From Bacteroidota bacterium (lineage in GTDB: Bacteria > Bacteroidota > Bacteroidia > Bacteroidales > UBA10428): a DNA stretch of 64,000 bases. The DNA lies in contig CP065006.1 in NCBI GenBank assembly GCA_016699695.1, positions 868,001 to 932,000 on the forward strand, read 5' to 3'. Both the position numbers and the translations under genes were made by a program. Positions 25,491-35,900 of the stretch are shown here, piece after piece (position 1 is the stretch's first letter; each line of letters begins with the position of its first letter). The notes below the pieces were generated by a model that saw only the letters and a list, made by a program, of their open reading frames with translations, had not been told where the DNA came from and searched no databases.

Positions 25491-27147
25491 AATCGATTAG
25501 TTTTTTCATAAATACACGGTATTCTTCATTGTTTCGATCCGGGTCGGTAAATACCTCCAATAAAGCCGGACCATCTGCCTCAAGCAACATACTATATTGA
25601 GCGTGAAGGCTACCAAAATCGCTACTGCGAAAATAAGTAATGTGATAAGCAGCTGCAAGTTTTTCGATGGATACAGGATGATTTGTCTGAATGTATTCTA
25701 TAAACCCATCTTGTTCTGCCGGACCATCAAGCAAGCTAAATATGCCACCGCCTTTGTTGTTGATAACAATTATTTTAAAATTGGAAGGCAAACGCCTGTT
25801 CCATAATGCATTGGAGTCGTACACAAAACTCAGGTCACCTAATATGCTTATTACTGTTTTGGTAGTATTAATAGCCACTCCCACTGATGTCGAAAGGCAA
25901 CCATCGATACCGGAAGTACCTCTGTTGGCAAATACTTTATTGGATTTAAATTGAAAAAACTGCAAGTACCTGATCACACTGCTATTGCCAGAAAAAACAA
26001 CATCTTGCTCCCGGAATTTACAGGCCAATGCGCTAAAAACTCCCAGATCGGAAAATTTTGCTTCTGAACCGAGCCGGCGGATAGAAGCGATTTGCTTTTC
26101 ATGGAGGTCTTTCCATTCACGACTAAATTCTGATTGCCGCTCCAGAGGTAACTCACTGAGTATTTCAAAAAACCTCGGTGGCTGGCATTCTACAATTCGT
26201 GTCAGATTTTTGAAAGTATCTACCAACGACCCATCGGGAGAAACCCACCAGAATTCCGCAGTGTGCAAAGACCGTAAAAAGTTCTTTGTGCGTTTCGAAA
26301 CTACCTGGCCGCCAAAGTAAACCACAAGTTCAGGCTTGGTCTTTCTAAGTTGTTCAGAAAAACTTTGAAATAATAAATCGGGGTTAAAAAATACTTCCTC
26401 ACCTCCGATATTGGCAATGGATTCGGCAAGAACAACTATACGCTTGTCTGCGGCAAGTCTTCGAAGTGAGCTTTTTAAGTTGTCATTTGAAGGCATCTGA
26501 CCACATACTATAAGAATGCGGCTAAATGCTTTCCACTCCTGAAGAAGGTAACTACTTAGCTGAACTTGTTGATTGTTATCAAACTGAAAGTTTCGCTGCG
26601 GTTGAATGCTGCTAATTTCCTCGTAGAGAGGTTCCCGAAGAGGAATATTGACATGTACTGGTCCTGGCTTACCCCTTACAGCTTGAAAAAAGCACTCATG
26701 GGCAATGCGTTCTGAATACCACGCATCATGCTCGGTAAGGCACGCAACCGGCATTTCGAAAAATGCTTTGCTGTTGCTACTAAACACTTCTTTTTGCCTG
26801 ATTGTTTGATTGTCTTGTTGGTCGATCCACTCAGGCGGGCGGTCGGCAGAAAGGATAATCAAGGGCACTCCCTGATGATAGGCCTCTGCTATCGCTGGTG
26901 CCAGATTAAGCACCGCTGTGCCTGACGTAGTGATTACTACTACAGGAGTTTGGCTCGATACGGCCAAACCCAGAGCAAAATATCCTGCACTGCGCTCATC
27001 TACAATGCTAAAACAATTGTTCCCAAAAAGTTTAACAAAAACTTGTATGAGTGGGGCATTGCGCGAACCAGGAGAAATAACCACCTGCTCAACACCCAGT
27101 CTTTTTAGAATAAGCGGCAGGACTGCTATGTGTTGTTTCGGATTCAT
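25480..27147 (-). CDS. menD: SEPHCHC synthase
   Basis: 555 residues, thiamine diphosphate enzyme. The N-terminal PYR domain has VISPGSRNAPL and the VDERSAGYFALGLA block with the catalytic Glu; TTSGTAVLNLAPA and SADRPPEW follow. The TPP-binding GDLSFVYDSNALWN motif with a following VINNKGGGIFSLL stands near residue 430. It adds 2-oxoglutarate-derived succinic semialdehyde to isochorismate. The ATG overlaps the menF stop (ATGA). Confidence 0.95.
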   Translation of the reverse strand: MNPKQHIAVLPLILKRLGVEQVVISPGSRNAPLIQVFVKLFGNNCFSIVDERSAGYFALGLAVSSQTPVVVITTSGTAVLNLAPAIAEAYHQGVPLIILSADRPPEWIDQQDNQTIRQKEVFSSNSKAFFEMPVACLTEHDAWYSERIAHECFFQAVRGKPGPVHVNIPLREPLYEEISSIQPQRNFQFDNNQQVQLSSYLLQEWKAFSRILIVCGQMPSNDNLKSSLRRLAADKRIVVLAESIANIGGEEVFFNPDLLFQSFSEQLRKTKPELVVYFGGQVVSKRTKNFLRSLHTAEFWWVSPDGSLVDTFKNLTRIVECQPPRFFEILSELPLERQSEFSREWKDLHEKQIASIRRLGSEAKFSDLGVFSALACKFREQDVVFSGNSSVIRYLQFFQFKSNKVFANRGTSGIDGCLSTSVGVAINTTKTVISILGDLSFVYDSNALWNRRLPSNFKIIVINNKGGGIFSLLDGPAEQDGFIEYIQTNHPVSIEKLAAAYHITYFRSSDFGSLHAQYSMLLEADGPALLEVFTDPDRNNEEYRVFMKKLIDYEQ

Positions 27148-28277
27148 CCTTTTACCTGGCGTATAACGGACAATAGGGTTTCGGCTTTCATCTCTGTTTC
27201 AAGCCATTCGTCTTCGGGTACTGAGTCGGCAGTAATTCCACCACCAATAAATAGAGAAAGGTTGTTCTCCAGCACTTTCATGCAACGTAAATTTACAAAC
27301 AAAGAGAGTCTGTCGTTCAAACCCAAAGGCCCCAAAAAACCTGCATAGTATTCGCGCTGGTGTTTTTCGAGGCTGCTTATAAGTTCGAGGCTTTCTTTCC
27401 GAGGCATGCCGCACACTGCAGGAGTTGGATGAAGATTCCTGAGAAATTCACCCAGACAATTCTTTAACTCGGTGCTACGAAACGAAAAATCTGTACGTAA
27501 ATGCACCAAATTTCCGGCTTGCTTGGTATAGGGGCCTTCGAGATCTACATCAACCAGGTTAAACTTAGAAAGCACTTTGGAAATGTATCGGGTTACATAT
27601 TCCTGTTCCAGGCGTTCCTTGCTATTCCAGGCTCCGATGTTTAAATTTTGCTCGTTAAAGGGTCTAGTACCTGCCAAAGAAACAGTATACATGGTTCCGT
27701 TTTTCGCCTTCAGAAGTGGTTCGGGTGTGGCTCCAATCCATAAATGGGGTCCGGCATTGAAGATATAAACGAAGGCATTGGGATAGGATTCGGTAAGTCG
27801 GGCAAAAATCTTTCCAAGCAATGGAACATAATTTCCATCGATATTCTTAACACGGCTTAGAACAACTTTTTCAAAATTACCTGTCTCGATGTGTTTTAGA
27901 ATCTGATCGATTTGAGAAATGTATTCGTTGTGGCTTACCGAATCGGGAATATGGCTGCTGTCTGACTGGATTGGAAAATAATTGTAAGTATTTAGTGAGT
28001 CATGGTCTCTTGCTGATATAATTTCCTGACCATAAATATCAGATTCAATAAGAAACGAAGGACAATTTGAATCGGCTGAAAAGGGAGTTACAAGAAAGCC
28101 TTTCAGGTCGAAATAGGATTCGCCCTCGGACAACAACTTAATCTTTTCGGAGCGTTGAATAACAATCTCTGGGTATTTGGCATTGGGGAGCCGATAAGCT
28201 GCAAAAACAAGATTCTTTTCGAGACATATTTTTACAGCCTGATAAACGCTTATCGTATCGGTTTGAACAATTGACAC
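27144..28277 (-). CDS. menF: Isochorismate synthase
   Basis: 377 residues, chorismate-binding family: KVVLSRVKNI near residue 145, WIGATPEPLL near 183, SLAGTRP near 202, LHPTPAVCGMPR near 285 and FVNLRCM near 330, plus the final GGGITADSVPEDEWLETEMKA. It makes isochorismate for menaquinone. The start is GTG (28275-28277) preceded at three bases by a strong Shine-Dalgarno sequence (AAGGAGGA), rare in Bacteroidota, that overlaps the stop of the thioesterase gene. Confidence 0.94.
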   Translation of the reverse strand: MSIVQTDTISVYQAVKICLEKNLVFAAYRLPNAKYPEIVIQRSEKIKLLSEGESYFDLKGFLVTPFSADSNCPSFLIESDIYGQEIISARDHDSLNTYNYFPIQSDSSHIPDSVSHNEYISQIDQILKHIETGNFEKVVLSRVKNIDGNYVPLLGKIFARLTESYPNAFVYIFNAGPHLWIGATPEPLLKAKNGTMYTVSLAGTRPFNEQNLNIGAWNSKERLEQEYVTRYISKVLSKFNLVDVDLEGPYTKQAGNLVHLRTDFSFRSTELKNCLGEFLRNLHPTPAVCGMPRKESLELISSLEKHQREYYAGFLGPLGLNDRLSLFVNLRCMKVLENNLSLFIGGGITADSVPEDEWLETEMKAETLLSVIRQVKG

Positions 28278-28280
28278 AAA

Positions 28281-28288
28281 TCCTCCTT
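28281..28288 (-). promoter_or_regulatory. Strong Shine-Dalgarno site for menF
   Basis: On the minus strand AAGGAGGA, then TTT and the GTG start. It shares bases with the thioesterase stop (28287-28289), tying menF translation to the upstream gene. It decides the GTG start. Confidence 0.7.
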
Positions 28289-28691
28289 AAGTTTTTTCGC
28301 GTATGATGTTAGTAACCCGAATCGTGGAAATAAGTTTATCGCTTTCATCCGTTATTTTTACATCCCACACATGAGTCGACTGCCCTTTGTGAATGATAGT
28401 TGCCGTAGCGTAAATATTGCCGCTGCTCACAGTGCCCACATGGTTGCCACTTACTTGAAGGCCCAACACATCGTAACGACTTTCGTCGATTATCATCACC
28501 GATCCTGCACCGGCCACTGTTTCGGCCAAAGCCAGAGAGGCCCCTCCATGCAAAATTCCCGTTGGTTGATGTTTTTTCTGGTTGACCGGCATAAGGGCTT
28601 TCACATAATCGGCCCCATACTCAATAAACTCGATTTCGAGGTGACCAATAAAAGTGTCTTTGCAGAATTCGTTAATCTGTTCGATGGTCAT
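28287..28691 (-). CDS. Hotdog-fold thioesterase, probable DHNA-CoA hydrolase
   Basis: 134 residues from ATG at 28691; a TTG seven codons earlier (28712) is less likely. PaaI/4HBT-type hotdog protein: HQPTGILHGGASLALAETVAG near residue 40 holds the HGG and Glu of the active site, and VSGNHVGTVSSGNIYATATIIHKG follows. In the midst of the men genes it most likely releases CoA from DHNA-CoA (the MenI step), an inference from context. Confidence 0.88.
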   Translation of the reverse strand: MTIEQINEFCKDTFIGHLEIEFIEYGADYVKALMPVNQKKHQPTGILHGGASLALAETVAGAGSVMIIDESRYDVLGLQVSGNHVGTVSSGNIYATATIIHKGQSTHVWDVKITDESDKLISTIRVTNIIREKT

Positions 28692-28758
28692 AGGCGTTGT
28701 AATTATCTTCAAATATATAAAAATGTTTTCCGGAGCCAGCTAATATCCATCAGGGTGG

Positions 28759-29472
28759 CTATTTTCTAACCTTAATTAAACAAGCCGAGCCGAAAAGAAA
28801 ACGTTTCACCCAGAAATCTCTGAAACCATTTTTCACAAAAAGCTGTTCCAATTGCTGAATGGTATAATACTTCGAGGCTGAATGAGCCAGATACCAGTAG
28901 GCTTTAAAATTACCGGTTAAAATCCCACCCATAGGAATAACCACCAGGTATAAATGAAGCAGATAAGCAAACCGGATAAAAGGATTTTGTGGTACGGAAC
29001 TTTCAAGAATAAACAACTGACCACCGGGTTTAAGTACCCGCTTCATCTCATCTATATGCTTTTGCTCCTCGGGGTTATTAAAGGTGAGGTTTCGAAAACC
29101 AAAACCAATGACAATGCTATCGAAAGAATTGGTTTGAAAGGGTAGCACCGAGGCTTTCCCCTGGATAAATTCAGGCCTCGATTCTGTTAAACCGGAGGCC
29201 TTTTCGGTTGCCCGACCCAACATGTCGTGATTCATGTCATAAGCTTTAATGCTTAAGTTTTTTTTCGATTTGCGAGAAAGGGAAATGGCGAGGTCGCCCG
29301 TGCCAGTGCACAAGTCGAGCACACTCTCCGGATTAGCATCAAGGCATTGCTTTATAGCCATGCTCCGCCATTTTCGATCGAGGCCAAAAGTAAACAGTTT
29401 GTTCATCAGGTCGTAATGCCTGAAAATAGAAGAGTAAAAACTATTTAAATTGAACCCTTTAATTTTGGTCAT
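28759..29472 (-). CDS. menG: Demethylmenaquinone methyltransferase
   Basis: 237 residues, UbiE/MenG class I methyltransferase. YDLMNKLFTFGLDRKWR near residue 20 is the family signature, VLDLCTGTGDLAISL the SAM-binding motif I near 51, and FGFRNLTFNNPEE near 123 the second signature. It carries out the last step, C-methylation of demethylmenaquinone. First men gene of the string, 23 bp downstream of the ABC ATPase. Confidence 0.95.
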   Translation of the reverse strand: MTKIKGFNLNSFYSSIFRHYDLMNKLFTFGLDRKWRSMAIKQCLDANPESVLDLCTGTGDLAISLSRKSKKNLSIKAYDMNHDMLGRATEKASGLTESRPEFIQGKASVLPFQTNSFDSIVIGFGFRNLTFNNPEEQKHIDEMKRVLKPGGQLFILESSVPQNPFIRFAYLLHLYLVVIPMGGILTGNFKAYWYLAHSASKYYTIQQLEQLFVKNGFRDFWVKRFLFGSACLIKVRK

Positions 29473-29495
29473 GCGAAAGTTATTTGTGATTATCC

Positions 29496-30518
29496 CTATG
29501 CAGGATTTTGTTGGATAAGATACTCCTGAAACACATGAATACTATTAAAAGTTTTTGTCTGAGGTGTAATCATGCGTATTTCCTGACTGTCCTCGTTTAC
29601 CTCTACTGTAGGAACTTTCTCTGTTTCGTTGTAAAGTACAGTATACCCCAGACGCTTCAGTAGCCTCACCACGCAGGCCTGGAGCAAACCCATCCCAATC
29701 ACCACTATTCTTTTTTCCTTGTCTGTAGTAATTTCAAAGGAGGCTGACCAAGGTTGAAAACTTATTTTCTCGTTGCCAAACACCTTGTCGAGCGTACCAT
29801 TGTATATAAAAGCTTCGGGTATATCGCTCATCAATTGTTGGTCAGGACCAACCATCCATATCTTATCAGACACCTGCAAAGCAAGTCCAAGTTCGTGCGT
29901 GGAAAGCAACACTCCCTTTCCCATTTCATGTGCCAGCTTTTTAAGTAGCAATAGAACTTCCATTCGGTTTGATAAATCGAGGTGAGCCGTTGGTTCATCC
30001 AGAATAATCATATCAACATCCTGTGCCAGCACCCTCGAAATCATAGCCCTTTGGCGCTCGCCATCGCTCAGCTCACCTAACCTTGATCCTGCTTTATGCA
30101 CTAAACCAACTTTCTGAATCGAGTCGTGTACAACTTTCAAATCGGCTGAGGTAAGTCGGCCTAGCCAGTTGGTATGCGGATAACGTCCCATGGAAACCAG
30201 TTCAAGCACAGACATGTTGCGTTCATAAACCGGATCGGTAAGAACAACTCCAATGCGTTCGGCCCTTTGGAGAAAAGAAATATGATCGAGGTTTTCGTCC
30301 TTAAAAAAAATGGCTCCCTCCAAAGAAGGTATAAGGCCAATCAGGCTTTTTATAAGGGTTGATTTACCGCAACCATTAGGACCTATAAAGCTGATTAGTT
30401 CACCCGGGTTGATTACCAGATTTAAATTGCCCAGAACCTCGAGCCTGGATTTGCGCGCCCAATAACCTACACTTAGCTTGCGGGTAGATAAAAGTGGTTT
30501 TATCGTGGATTGTTGCAT
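29496..30518 (-). CDS. FecE/BtuD-type ABC importer ATPase
   Basis: 340 residues. Walker A GPNGCGKST near residue 45, signature LSDGERQRAMISRVLAQ near 150 and Walker B MIILDEPTAHLD, as in the iron-siderophore/heme/cobalamin class. About 80 C-terminal residues beyond the ATPase (starting RIVVIGMGLLQACVV) form an extra segment also seen in other Bacteroidota members. It couples to the permease 6 bp upstream and the binding protein. Substrate is not clear from sequence. Confidence 0.92.
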   Translation of the reverse strand: MQQSTIKPLLSTRKLSVGYWARKSRLEVLGNLNLVINPGELISFIGPNGCGKSTLIKSLIGLIPSLEGAIFFKDENLDHISFLQRAERIGVVLTDPVYERNMSVLELVSMGRYPHTNWLGRLTSADLKVVHDSIQKVGLVHKAGSRLGELSDGERQRAMISRVLAQDVDMIILDEPTAHLDLSNRMEVLLLLKKLAHEMGKGVLLSTHELGLALQVSDKIWMVGPDQQLMSDIPEAFIYNGTLDKVFGNEKISFQPWSASFEITTDKEKRIVVIGMGLLQACVVRLLKRLGYTVLYNETEKVPTVEVNEDSQEIRMITPQTKTFNSIHVFQEYLIQQNPA

Positions 30519-30524
30519 GAGTAT

Positions 30525-31562
30525 TTACAGACTCGAATTCAGTTTACGCGAACGAATAATGAGCAAAATTACTACAGGAGCACCAAAAAGGGCTGTAACA
30601 CCATTGATAGGTAAGGTGGCTGCACGCCCGGGCAACTGAGCAATAATATCACAAACAAGCATTAGCAATGGACCTGCAAGCAGCACGCCCGGCAATACAA
30701 AACGAAACGACACCCGGTGGGAAACCAGACGCACCATATGCGGAACGGTCATTCCAACAAAAGCTATAGGGCCGGTAAAGGCCGTAAGCACCCCAACTAA
30801 CACGCTCGAAATAACGATCATCATAAAGCGGGTACGCCGCACATTAACACCTGTAATCCGGGCATGAACCTCACCCATAAGCATAGCATCAAGCGGTTTA
30901 ATGAGTAAGATTGAAGATGCTATTGCTAAAAAGAATACAGGTATAATTATTTTTAAATGCAACCAACTTGTTGCACCCAAACTGCCCAATGACCATATCA
31001 CAAAACGATGCACCAGTTCCGGTGGGGCAAAATATTCGAGAATTCCTACTATTGAAGAGGCAAGAGCTCCGATCATAATACCAATGATAAGCAGGGATAC
31101 TGTATCGGCAAGTCGCCATGAAAAGCTCAATACCACCAAAAATACCAGGGCAGCACCTATCATGGCTGCCAATACTTGTCCTCCTGCTGCCACCAAGGGT
31201 TGCATACTAAAAAAAGTGGCTGCGCTAAGTGTATAAACTGCCACCCCTAAACCTGCACCCGAACTGATGCCCAACACATAAGGTCCAGCTAGTGGATTAT
31301 GGAACAGGGTCTGCAGCAAAAGGCCTGAAAGTGCAAGGCTACCACCTGCCAGAATGGCTGTAAGGGCTCTTGGTAAACGTACTTCGTAAATAATATACTC
31401 AATAGTTGTATTGTGGGTGAAGCCTAATAAGGTATGGTAAAAATCACGAAATGATATATCGGCACTAGCCACTGCCAAATCGGTAAAAAACACCAATATT
31501 AGTGCTGCAGCCAGAAACCATAGCAACCAGGAGGAGGAGGAAAAACGCTTTCTGCTATTCAA
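30525..31562 (-). CDS. FecCD/BtuC-type ABC importer permease
   Basis: 345 residues with about ten hydrophobic segments. The family pattern is plain: RLPRALTAILAGGSLALSGLLLQTLFHNPLAGPYVLGISSGAGLG near residue 48 and FVGMTVPHMVRLV near 265 (coupling region). It starts at a TTG (31560-31562) that overlaps the 3' end of the binding-protein gene by 8 bp. Substrate likely an iron complex, heme or cobalamin. Confidence 0.93.
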   Translation of the reverse strand: MNSRKRFSSSSWLLWFLAAALILVFFTDLAVASADISFRDFYHTLLGFTHNTTIEYIIYEVRLPRALTAILAGGSLALSGLLLQTLFHNPLAGPYVLGISSGAGLGVAVYTLSAATFFSMQPLVAAGGQVLAAMIGAALVFLVVLSFSWRLADTVSLLIIGIMIGALASSIVGILEYFAPPELVHRFVIWSLGSLGATSWLHLKIIIPVFFLAIASSILLIKPLDAMLMGEVHARITGVNVRRTRFMMIVISSVLVGVLTAFTGPIAFVGMTVPHMVRLVSHRVSFRFVLPGVLLAGPLLMLVCDIIAQLPGRAATLPINGVTALFGAPVVILLIIRSRKLNSSL

Positions 31563-32661
31563 GTTTTTTGTAATATACTGTTTCTTCGTCGATGATACCG
31601 GGGTGCAAAATTATCAACAAATCCCTCAGAAGCAAATCCGGACGCACCACACCCGTTTCAAAATAATCGAGTCCCCCATTCGGATTGACACGCTTATTGT
31701 AATGATACACCTGACCCTGCTGAAACGATTGAAGAATTTTACAGCGGGGTTCTATGGATTCAATTTCCTGCAAACTACCTGCACTTGCATTGATCCAGAA
31801 ATCCGCATCCTGCTGACGGTGAATTACAGCCTCGAAACTAAGATTGAGGCTACCTCTGGATGAATCGCCACTCCAGGCATAACCGGCATTGGCATCGCGG
31901 ATGAGTTGTGCTACGAAACTATTTCCTCCGGCAGCAAACCAGTTTCCCTTGTAAATGGTGCCATCCAAAACAGATGGCCTGTTGGTATCAGTAGAAGCCA
32001 GGTTCTTTACATTGATATAGTTCGATTCGATTGCCTGAAAAACAGAATCAGCAAGTGCTTCCTTATCGAGCAAAGCACCTACCAATTTTATCCACTCGGC
32101 CCGACCCAGCGGATGATCTTCCATAAATTCTATGATGTACACCACTGGTATTCCTGCCCGCAAAAGAATTGGATCAATCGGATCAGGTGACTGGTAAATA
32201 TACTTTAATACCACTCCCGGATTTTTCGACAAAACATTCTCAGCATCGGTATTTAATTCGTTACCCAAATTAGTCAAATCACCATTGATGAAACGTGCAT
32301 AAAGCACGGAGTCGACCAACCAATTTGCATTGGCACAGGCAATCAGCCTATCGCGGGCATTGAGAATTGAAAGCATGCCGGTATAAGTGGAGGAGAGACT
32401 GGCAATTCGATCCGCTGGCACTTGAATAATATGATTGGCTTGTACTTGTGTATCTTTCTTCTTAACCAGCTTATAGTGCGAAAGTAGTTTGTTGTTGTCC
32501 CACGGATTGTATACCTCTACCAGAGTAGTATCTCCTAAGTGAGAAATGGAAAATCCTTTTGCATATTTTAAGGTGGATATAGGCTTGGATTGGGGCTCTG
32601 AACTTGATTTGCAACACCAAAATAAAATAACCGGAAAAAGAAAATAAATTAAGATTTTCAT
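31555..32661 (-). CDS. Periplasmic substrate-binding lipoprotein (BtuF/FepB type)
   Basis: 368 residues. Signal with two cysteines (ILFWCCKSS), so lipid-anchored. The mature part looks like a class III binding protein: VPADRIASLSSTYTGMLSILNARDRLIAC near residue 75, GNELNTDAENVLSKNPGVVLKY near 130, AGIPVVYI near 165, and the AAGGNSFVAQLIRDANAGYAW block near 243. It delivers ligand to the FecCD/FecE pair. It heads the long importer-men gene string. No cobalamin riboswitch was recognised in the 268 bp upstream. Confidence 0.9.
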   Translation of the reverse strand: MKILIYFLFPVILFWCCKSSSEPQSKPISTLKYAKGFSISHLGDTTLVEVYNPWDNNKLLSHYKLVKKKDTQVQANHIIQVPADRIASLSSTYTGMLSILNARDRLIACANANWLVDSVLYARFINGDLTNLGNELNTDAENVLSKNPGVVLKYIYQSPDPIDPILLRAGIPVVYIIEFMEDHPLGRAEWIKLVGALLDKEALADSVFQAIESNYINVKNLASTDTNRPSVLDGTIYKGNWFAAGGNSFVAQLIRDANAGYAWSGDSSRGSLNLSFEAVIHRQQDADFWINASAGSLQEIESIEPRCKILQSFQQGQVYHYNKRVNPNGGLDYFETGVVRPDLLLRDLLIILHPGIIDEETVYYKKLE

Positions 32662-32929
32662 CTAGAATTTGGTTGGACTTTAATATTATACCCTTTATTA
32701 TTTAACAGCATACTTCATACTATTTGCTCAGACATACCCATGAGCTTGTAAGCCAATTGATTCTTTTCAGTTGAGCCAATTGCCTTTTTAGCAACATTTT
32801 ACTCATACTGTTTTGCCTTCTCTCTAAATAGAAAGAATATGTTAAAAAACCAATCTAAGATAGTCGTTTTACAAAAACTATGTTACACTTAACCAGGCAG
32901 GGATACAAAGAAAACGAATAAGCCAATCA

Positions 32930-35900
32930 CTATAGCATCCGAAATCCAAGTAGAATAATATCATCGGTTTGTTCGCGTTCCTGCATCCAGTTTGTAAGTG
33001 TTTGTTCCAGATTTTGTTTCTGGTATTGAATAGACTTATCCTGCAATTCGCTCAAATGTTTTAATAATCGGCGGTTAGAAAATTTCTTATCCTCGATACC
33101 CCCAAACTGATCCTGATAACCATCGGAAAACAAGTAAAACATATCGCCCTTCTGATAAGGAACAATATGCGCAGAAAAAGGCGGCTTTTCGAGAGGAGTG
33201 AATCCAACTGGTGTGCGTTCTGCCTTAATGGTGTGATGAACACCACCCCTGAAAAAGTAAAGGTTGTGAAAGGCTCCTGAATATTGCAGGGTCTGTTGCT
33301 GTTTATCGATTACAACTAAACCCACATTCATACCATCGTAAGAAGGATTATCTCTCCGGTGCTGGTTAAGTGCCGAGATTACCTTTTCGCGAAGCAACTC
33401 CAATATTTCAGCAGAGTCTGTTATGCCGAGGTTATTAACCACTTCGTTAAGCAGGGTAATACCAAGCATGCTCATAATAGAACCCGGCACTCCATGTCCG
33501 GTGCAATCGGTGAGGGCTATTACATACTTACCCTTGCTTCGCGTATACCAGCAGAAATCCCCGCTCACAATGTCTTTGGGTTTATTAATAAGAAAATATT
33601 CGTGCAATGCTTCCACCAGAATTTCTTCAGGTGGAAAGATTGCCGACTGGATGGTCCGGGCATACTTAATGCTATCGGTAATATCCAGATTTTTTTTCAT
33701 AATAATTTCTCCCTGCCGCTCTATTTCAAGTGTGCGCTCCTGTACCTTTTCTTCAAGCAACCTGTTACGCTGCATAAGGTAAAATTCGCGACGTTTGATA
33801 TATAGAAAGGCACCAAACGCTAGAATTGAAAAAACAAGCAGGTAAAAATACCAAAGGGTCCAGATTGCCCTTCTGATGGTAAGTTTCACTTCAAGCGGTT
33901 CTGGAGTCACGATACCTTCGCTCGTAGATGCCAGTAATTGAAAGGTATAATTTCCGGCCGACACATTCGAAAATACTGCCAAACCCTCGGTATTTACTTC
34001 CGACCATTCGTTGTCGTAACCCAGTAAACGATACTGGTATTTTACGCCTTCTGGTTCTTTGAGGTAAATACCAATAAACTCAAACCGGAGTTTATAATTT
34101 CCATAATGTATTTTAATTTCCTCCTTCTGTGGCAGCTCAATTCCGTTTGCCCGCATCGAAACCATACTTAAAAGGGGTGATTGAGAAGATGGTTGCTCTA
34201 ATTGGGGCTTATAATGGATCAATCCAGAAGAGGTCCCTATCCAGATTTCACTGTTAGATTCTTTCAGAATGGATCCGGGGAAAATTTCTTCCTGGCCAGA
34301 AAGTCCCACTGCCGATTGCACTTTGCTTACAAAAAGATTCGAAGGATTGACCCGACTTAAGCCTCCACGGTGGCTAACCAAAATATTGCCGTCATCGGAT
34401 GTAAGCAAAGAATAGCAGTAATCGGAAAAAAGTCCGTCCTTTTCCCGAATATTCAATACCGAATCGGACGAGAGTCTGAAAATACCTTGTCCATTGCTGC
34501 CAACCCAAATATTACCCAATGTATCAAGGGTTATTCCATTGATAAGAATACGTCCATTTTCCGAAGGTATTTCAATTTTTCGATGGAGGACTCCCGCTTG
34601 AAAATAGACCAGTGTATTGCTTTGAGTAGCTACCCATATCCCTTTGTTGTCGTTATAAATGCTATTCACAACATTGTGGGGCAGATTGCCATTCTGAATG
34701 GTAAACCAAACAGTTTCGTCTGCAGAATTGTACTTACCAGCAAGCCCCTTACGGGTACCAATCCAGAGGGTGTTGTCTAATACCTCCAGATCTGTGATAG
34801 AATTTTCCAATAAACCTACACCGAGATTGACTTTTGAAATTTGGTTGTTTTCTTGGTTCAATTTATATAAACCACTGCTTTCTGTGCCGATATATAATTC
34901 TGTTGAAGAACCCAGGCAAAGAGCCGAAATCGGAGAAGAAAATGAGGCTGGGTTCTTTACTAAAACACCATTTTTGTTGTATTGAAATAATAGAGAGCCG
35001 GAAGCCAACCAATAATAGCCTCTATCGCTTGCCATAGCTCTTACGCTCAACACCTTTCCTTGATATTCAATTTTTTTAAGATCAAAGGGGTTTGTGCGAA
35101 ACTGTGTAAGACCTTGCCCATAGAGTCCCAGCCAAAGGTTCTCGTCACGGTCGATAAATATTGTTTTAATGTACTCGGTTTTATTGCCGGTAATCCATAT
35201 CAATTCAGGTTTATATTCGTGCATGGAGAAGGCTCCGGGAACTTGTGCCAAACCACCTCCCATGGCAGAAATCCAGAGATTCTTCTGCCTATCGACCCGG
35301 GCATAAGAAACCAGATAATCGTTCAGCATTTTACCAGGAATTATTCGATGTATCCAAACTTTTTCCTCTTCAATCTTAAGTCGAAAAATACCTTTGTCCT
35401 CAGTTGCAACCATGTAATCTCCCGAAGAAAGAGTTTGAATGGCTACAACCCTCCCCTCTTCAATTCCTCCTACAGACTGGCAAATCAGAAGATTATTGTC
35501 GGACTGAAAAAGGGCAAGATACAATCCCTTGTCCGTACCCAAAATCACCCAACCTGCCGAATCAACAGCAAAGCAATTGATGTTGGGCACTTCACCTACC
35601 ATTGTCAGTGCCCTGATTTGCCGATTTTTATCTAGAAAAAACAATCCGTTTTCATAAGTAGCAATCCACATTGATTCATTTGATGCAGCCTGAAAACCCA
35701 CCACCACAGCTTCTTCAACCCCAGGCAGATTGTGTTTTTGAATCTTATTGCCACTGATAGAAGTTATCTGGCCTGTCTGATGCCCCAGCCAAAGGGTTTC
35801 GCCCTGATGCAGCATTGCGGTTATGTAATTATCGGCAATTGAATCGTCGGTGGAAAATTGCTCGAAAGAAAATCCATTGAATTTTAAGAGCCCATTCCCT

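Noticed and set aside
32662..32929. Possible cobalamin riboswitch before the importer genes
   Set aside because: I found no B12-box-like sequence or matching stem pattern; the 268 bp look like plain AT-rich spacer.
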